A DNA stretch of 64,000 bases from Sporosarcina ureae (lineage in GTDB: Bacteria > Bacillota > Bacilli > Bacillales_A > Planococcaceae), in contig NZ_CP015348.1 of the NCBI RefSeq assembly GCF_002109325.1, forward strand, positions 1,305,001 to 1,369,000, read 5' to 3'. Positions within the stretch are counted from its first letter, which is position 1. The number at the start of each line of letters is the position of its first letter. The translations under genes were made by a program, and so were the position numbers. The notes beneath the pieces were generated by a model, which did not search any database, had not been told where the DNA came from, and saw nothing but the letters and a program-made list of their open reading frames with translations. Positions 63,741-64,000 of this stretch are shown here, piece by piece.

Positions 63741-64000
63741 TTATAGAGAATCTTTTATCACACGTTTATAATTTATAACGGATAGTAATCCGAATATCGA
63801 GTATAATGCCGTGTAAATTAACATCACAATAATCATTGGTGTTAGCATTTCAGTACCGAATAAAAACCATCCCGATTTTACTGCGAAGTAGCTATGGAGC
63901 AATCCGACAACTAATGGAATACCAAAGTTAAATAATTGCTTTTTCTGGATCCCCTTCAACAAATCAGATTGTGTAAAGCCCAATTTACGAAGAATCGTGT
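63741..64000 (-). CDS. BceB/FtsX-type ABC transporter permease, C-terminal part only
   Basis: The gene enters from the right edge; the last 85 or so residues are present (ILRKLGFTQSDLLKGIQKKQ, then helices and the ending YKRVIKDSL). The RKLGFT...DLLKGI-KKQLFNFGIPLVVG pattern fits BceB-like permeases of bacitracin and lantibiotic resistance transporters, which also signal to a two-component system. An internal ATG at 63983 is not the start. Confidence 0.8.
   Translation of the reverse strand, partial: TILRKLGFTQSDLLKGIQKKQLFNFGIPLVVGLLHSYFAVKSGWFLFGTEMLTPMIIVMLIYTALYSIFGLLSVINYKRVIKDSL

Noticed and set aside
1..64000. Insertion sequences, prophage, CRISPR arrays or tRNA clusters
   Set aside because: No transposase, integrase, phage structural genes, regularly spaced repeats or tRNA cloverleaf were recognised anywhere in the window.

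Overview
The window looks like chromosomal DNA of a low-G+C, endospore-forming firmicute. Family-level protein similarity (GuaA, LutABC, Bmr-like, YtvA-like, YhjQ-like, HmoB) and a complete gerA-type germination operon point to Bacillaceae/Planococcaceae, with a Sporosarcina-like member of Planococcaceae as my best guess. That is inference from remembered family similarity; no search was run. I saw no insertion sequences, prophage, tRNA or rRNA genes, or CRISPR arrays. The window is a housekeeping and accessory metabolic region.

Layout. 1-6.5 kb: pbuG (cut by the edge) behind a guanine riboswitch, then guaA and the conserved yeaC-yeaD-yebA group. 6.6-8.9 kb: NAD salvage (pncB, nadE). 9.2-13 kb: the lactate oxidation genes lutABC and their regulator lutR, then ogt. 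13.5-14.2 kb: a paired SMR transporter. 14.2-15.7 kb: metI under a SAM (S-box) riboswitch. 15.8-22 kb: small stress, redox and unknown genes (SDR, yfkM-like, a FapA-like DUF342 protein, a Csp-type copper protein, hmoB, DUF3231). 22.2-25.8 kb: a GerA-type germinant receptor operon. 26-39 kb: many single genes (tatA, a LysR remnant, a rhodanese-ASCH fusion, thioesterase, HAD phosphatase, aldolase, UbiB-like kinase, Bmr-like pump, msrA, a LOV-STAS photoreceptor). 39.2-45.2 kb: the oligopeptide permease operon oppABCDF with a CcpA-type cre site. 46-49 kb: a catalase-related protein and an NCS1 permease. 49-55 kb: an envelope or exopolysaccharide cluster (GT2 synthase, HEAT-repeat membrane protein, degenerate GGDEF plus pseudo-receiver protein, anchored unknown protein, divergent secreted glycosidase-like protein). 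56-59 kb: a Tat-exported gluconate-dehydrogenase-type pair. 60-63 kb: TetR, polyamine-type acetyltransferase and MATE pump. 63-64 kb: a cobalamin riboswitch in front of very small ORFs, then the end of a BceB-like permease gene.

Most notable: (1) GuaA carries Ser in place of the glutaminase nucleophile Cys, with other motif changes in the amidotransferase domain, which predicts an ammonia-dependent enzyme. (2) The polysaccharide-type cluster is accompanied by a protein with a degenerate GGDEF-like domain and a receiver lacking its phosphoacceptor Asp. (3) The cobalamin riboswitch is followed by a hairpin enclosing a strong ribosome binding site, a 48-residue ORF and a terminator that overlaps its stop codon, with no recognisable B12 gene nearby. 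(4) A rhodanese-ASCH domain fusion.

Most transcription units end in clear hairpin-plus-T-run terminators, many of them bidirectional between convergent genes, so operon boundaries are well supported.
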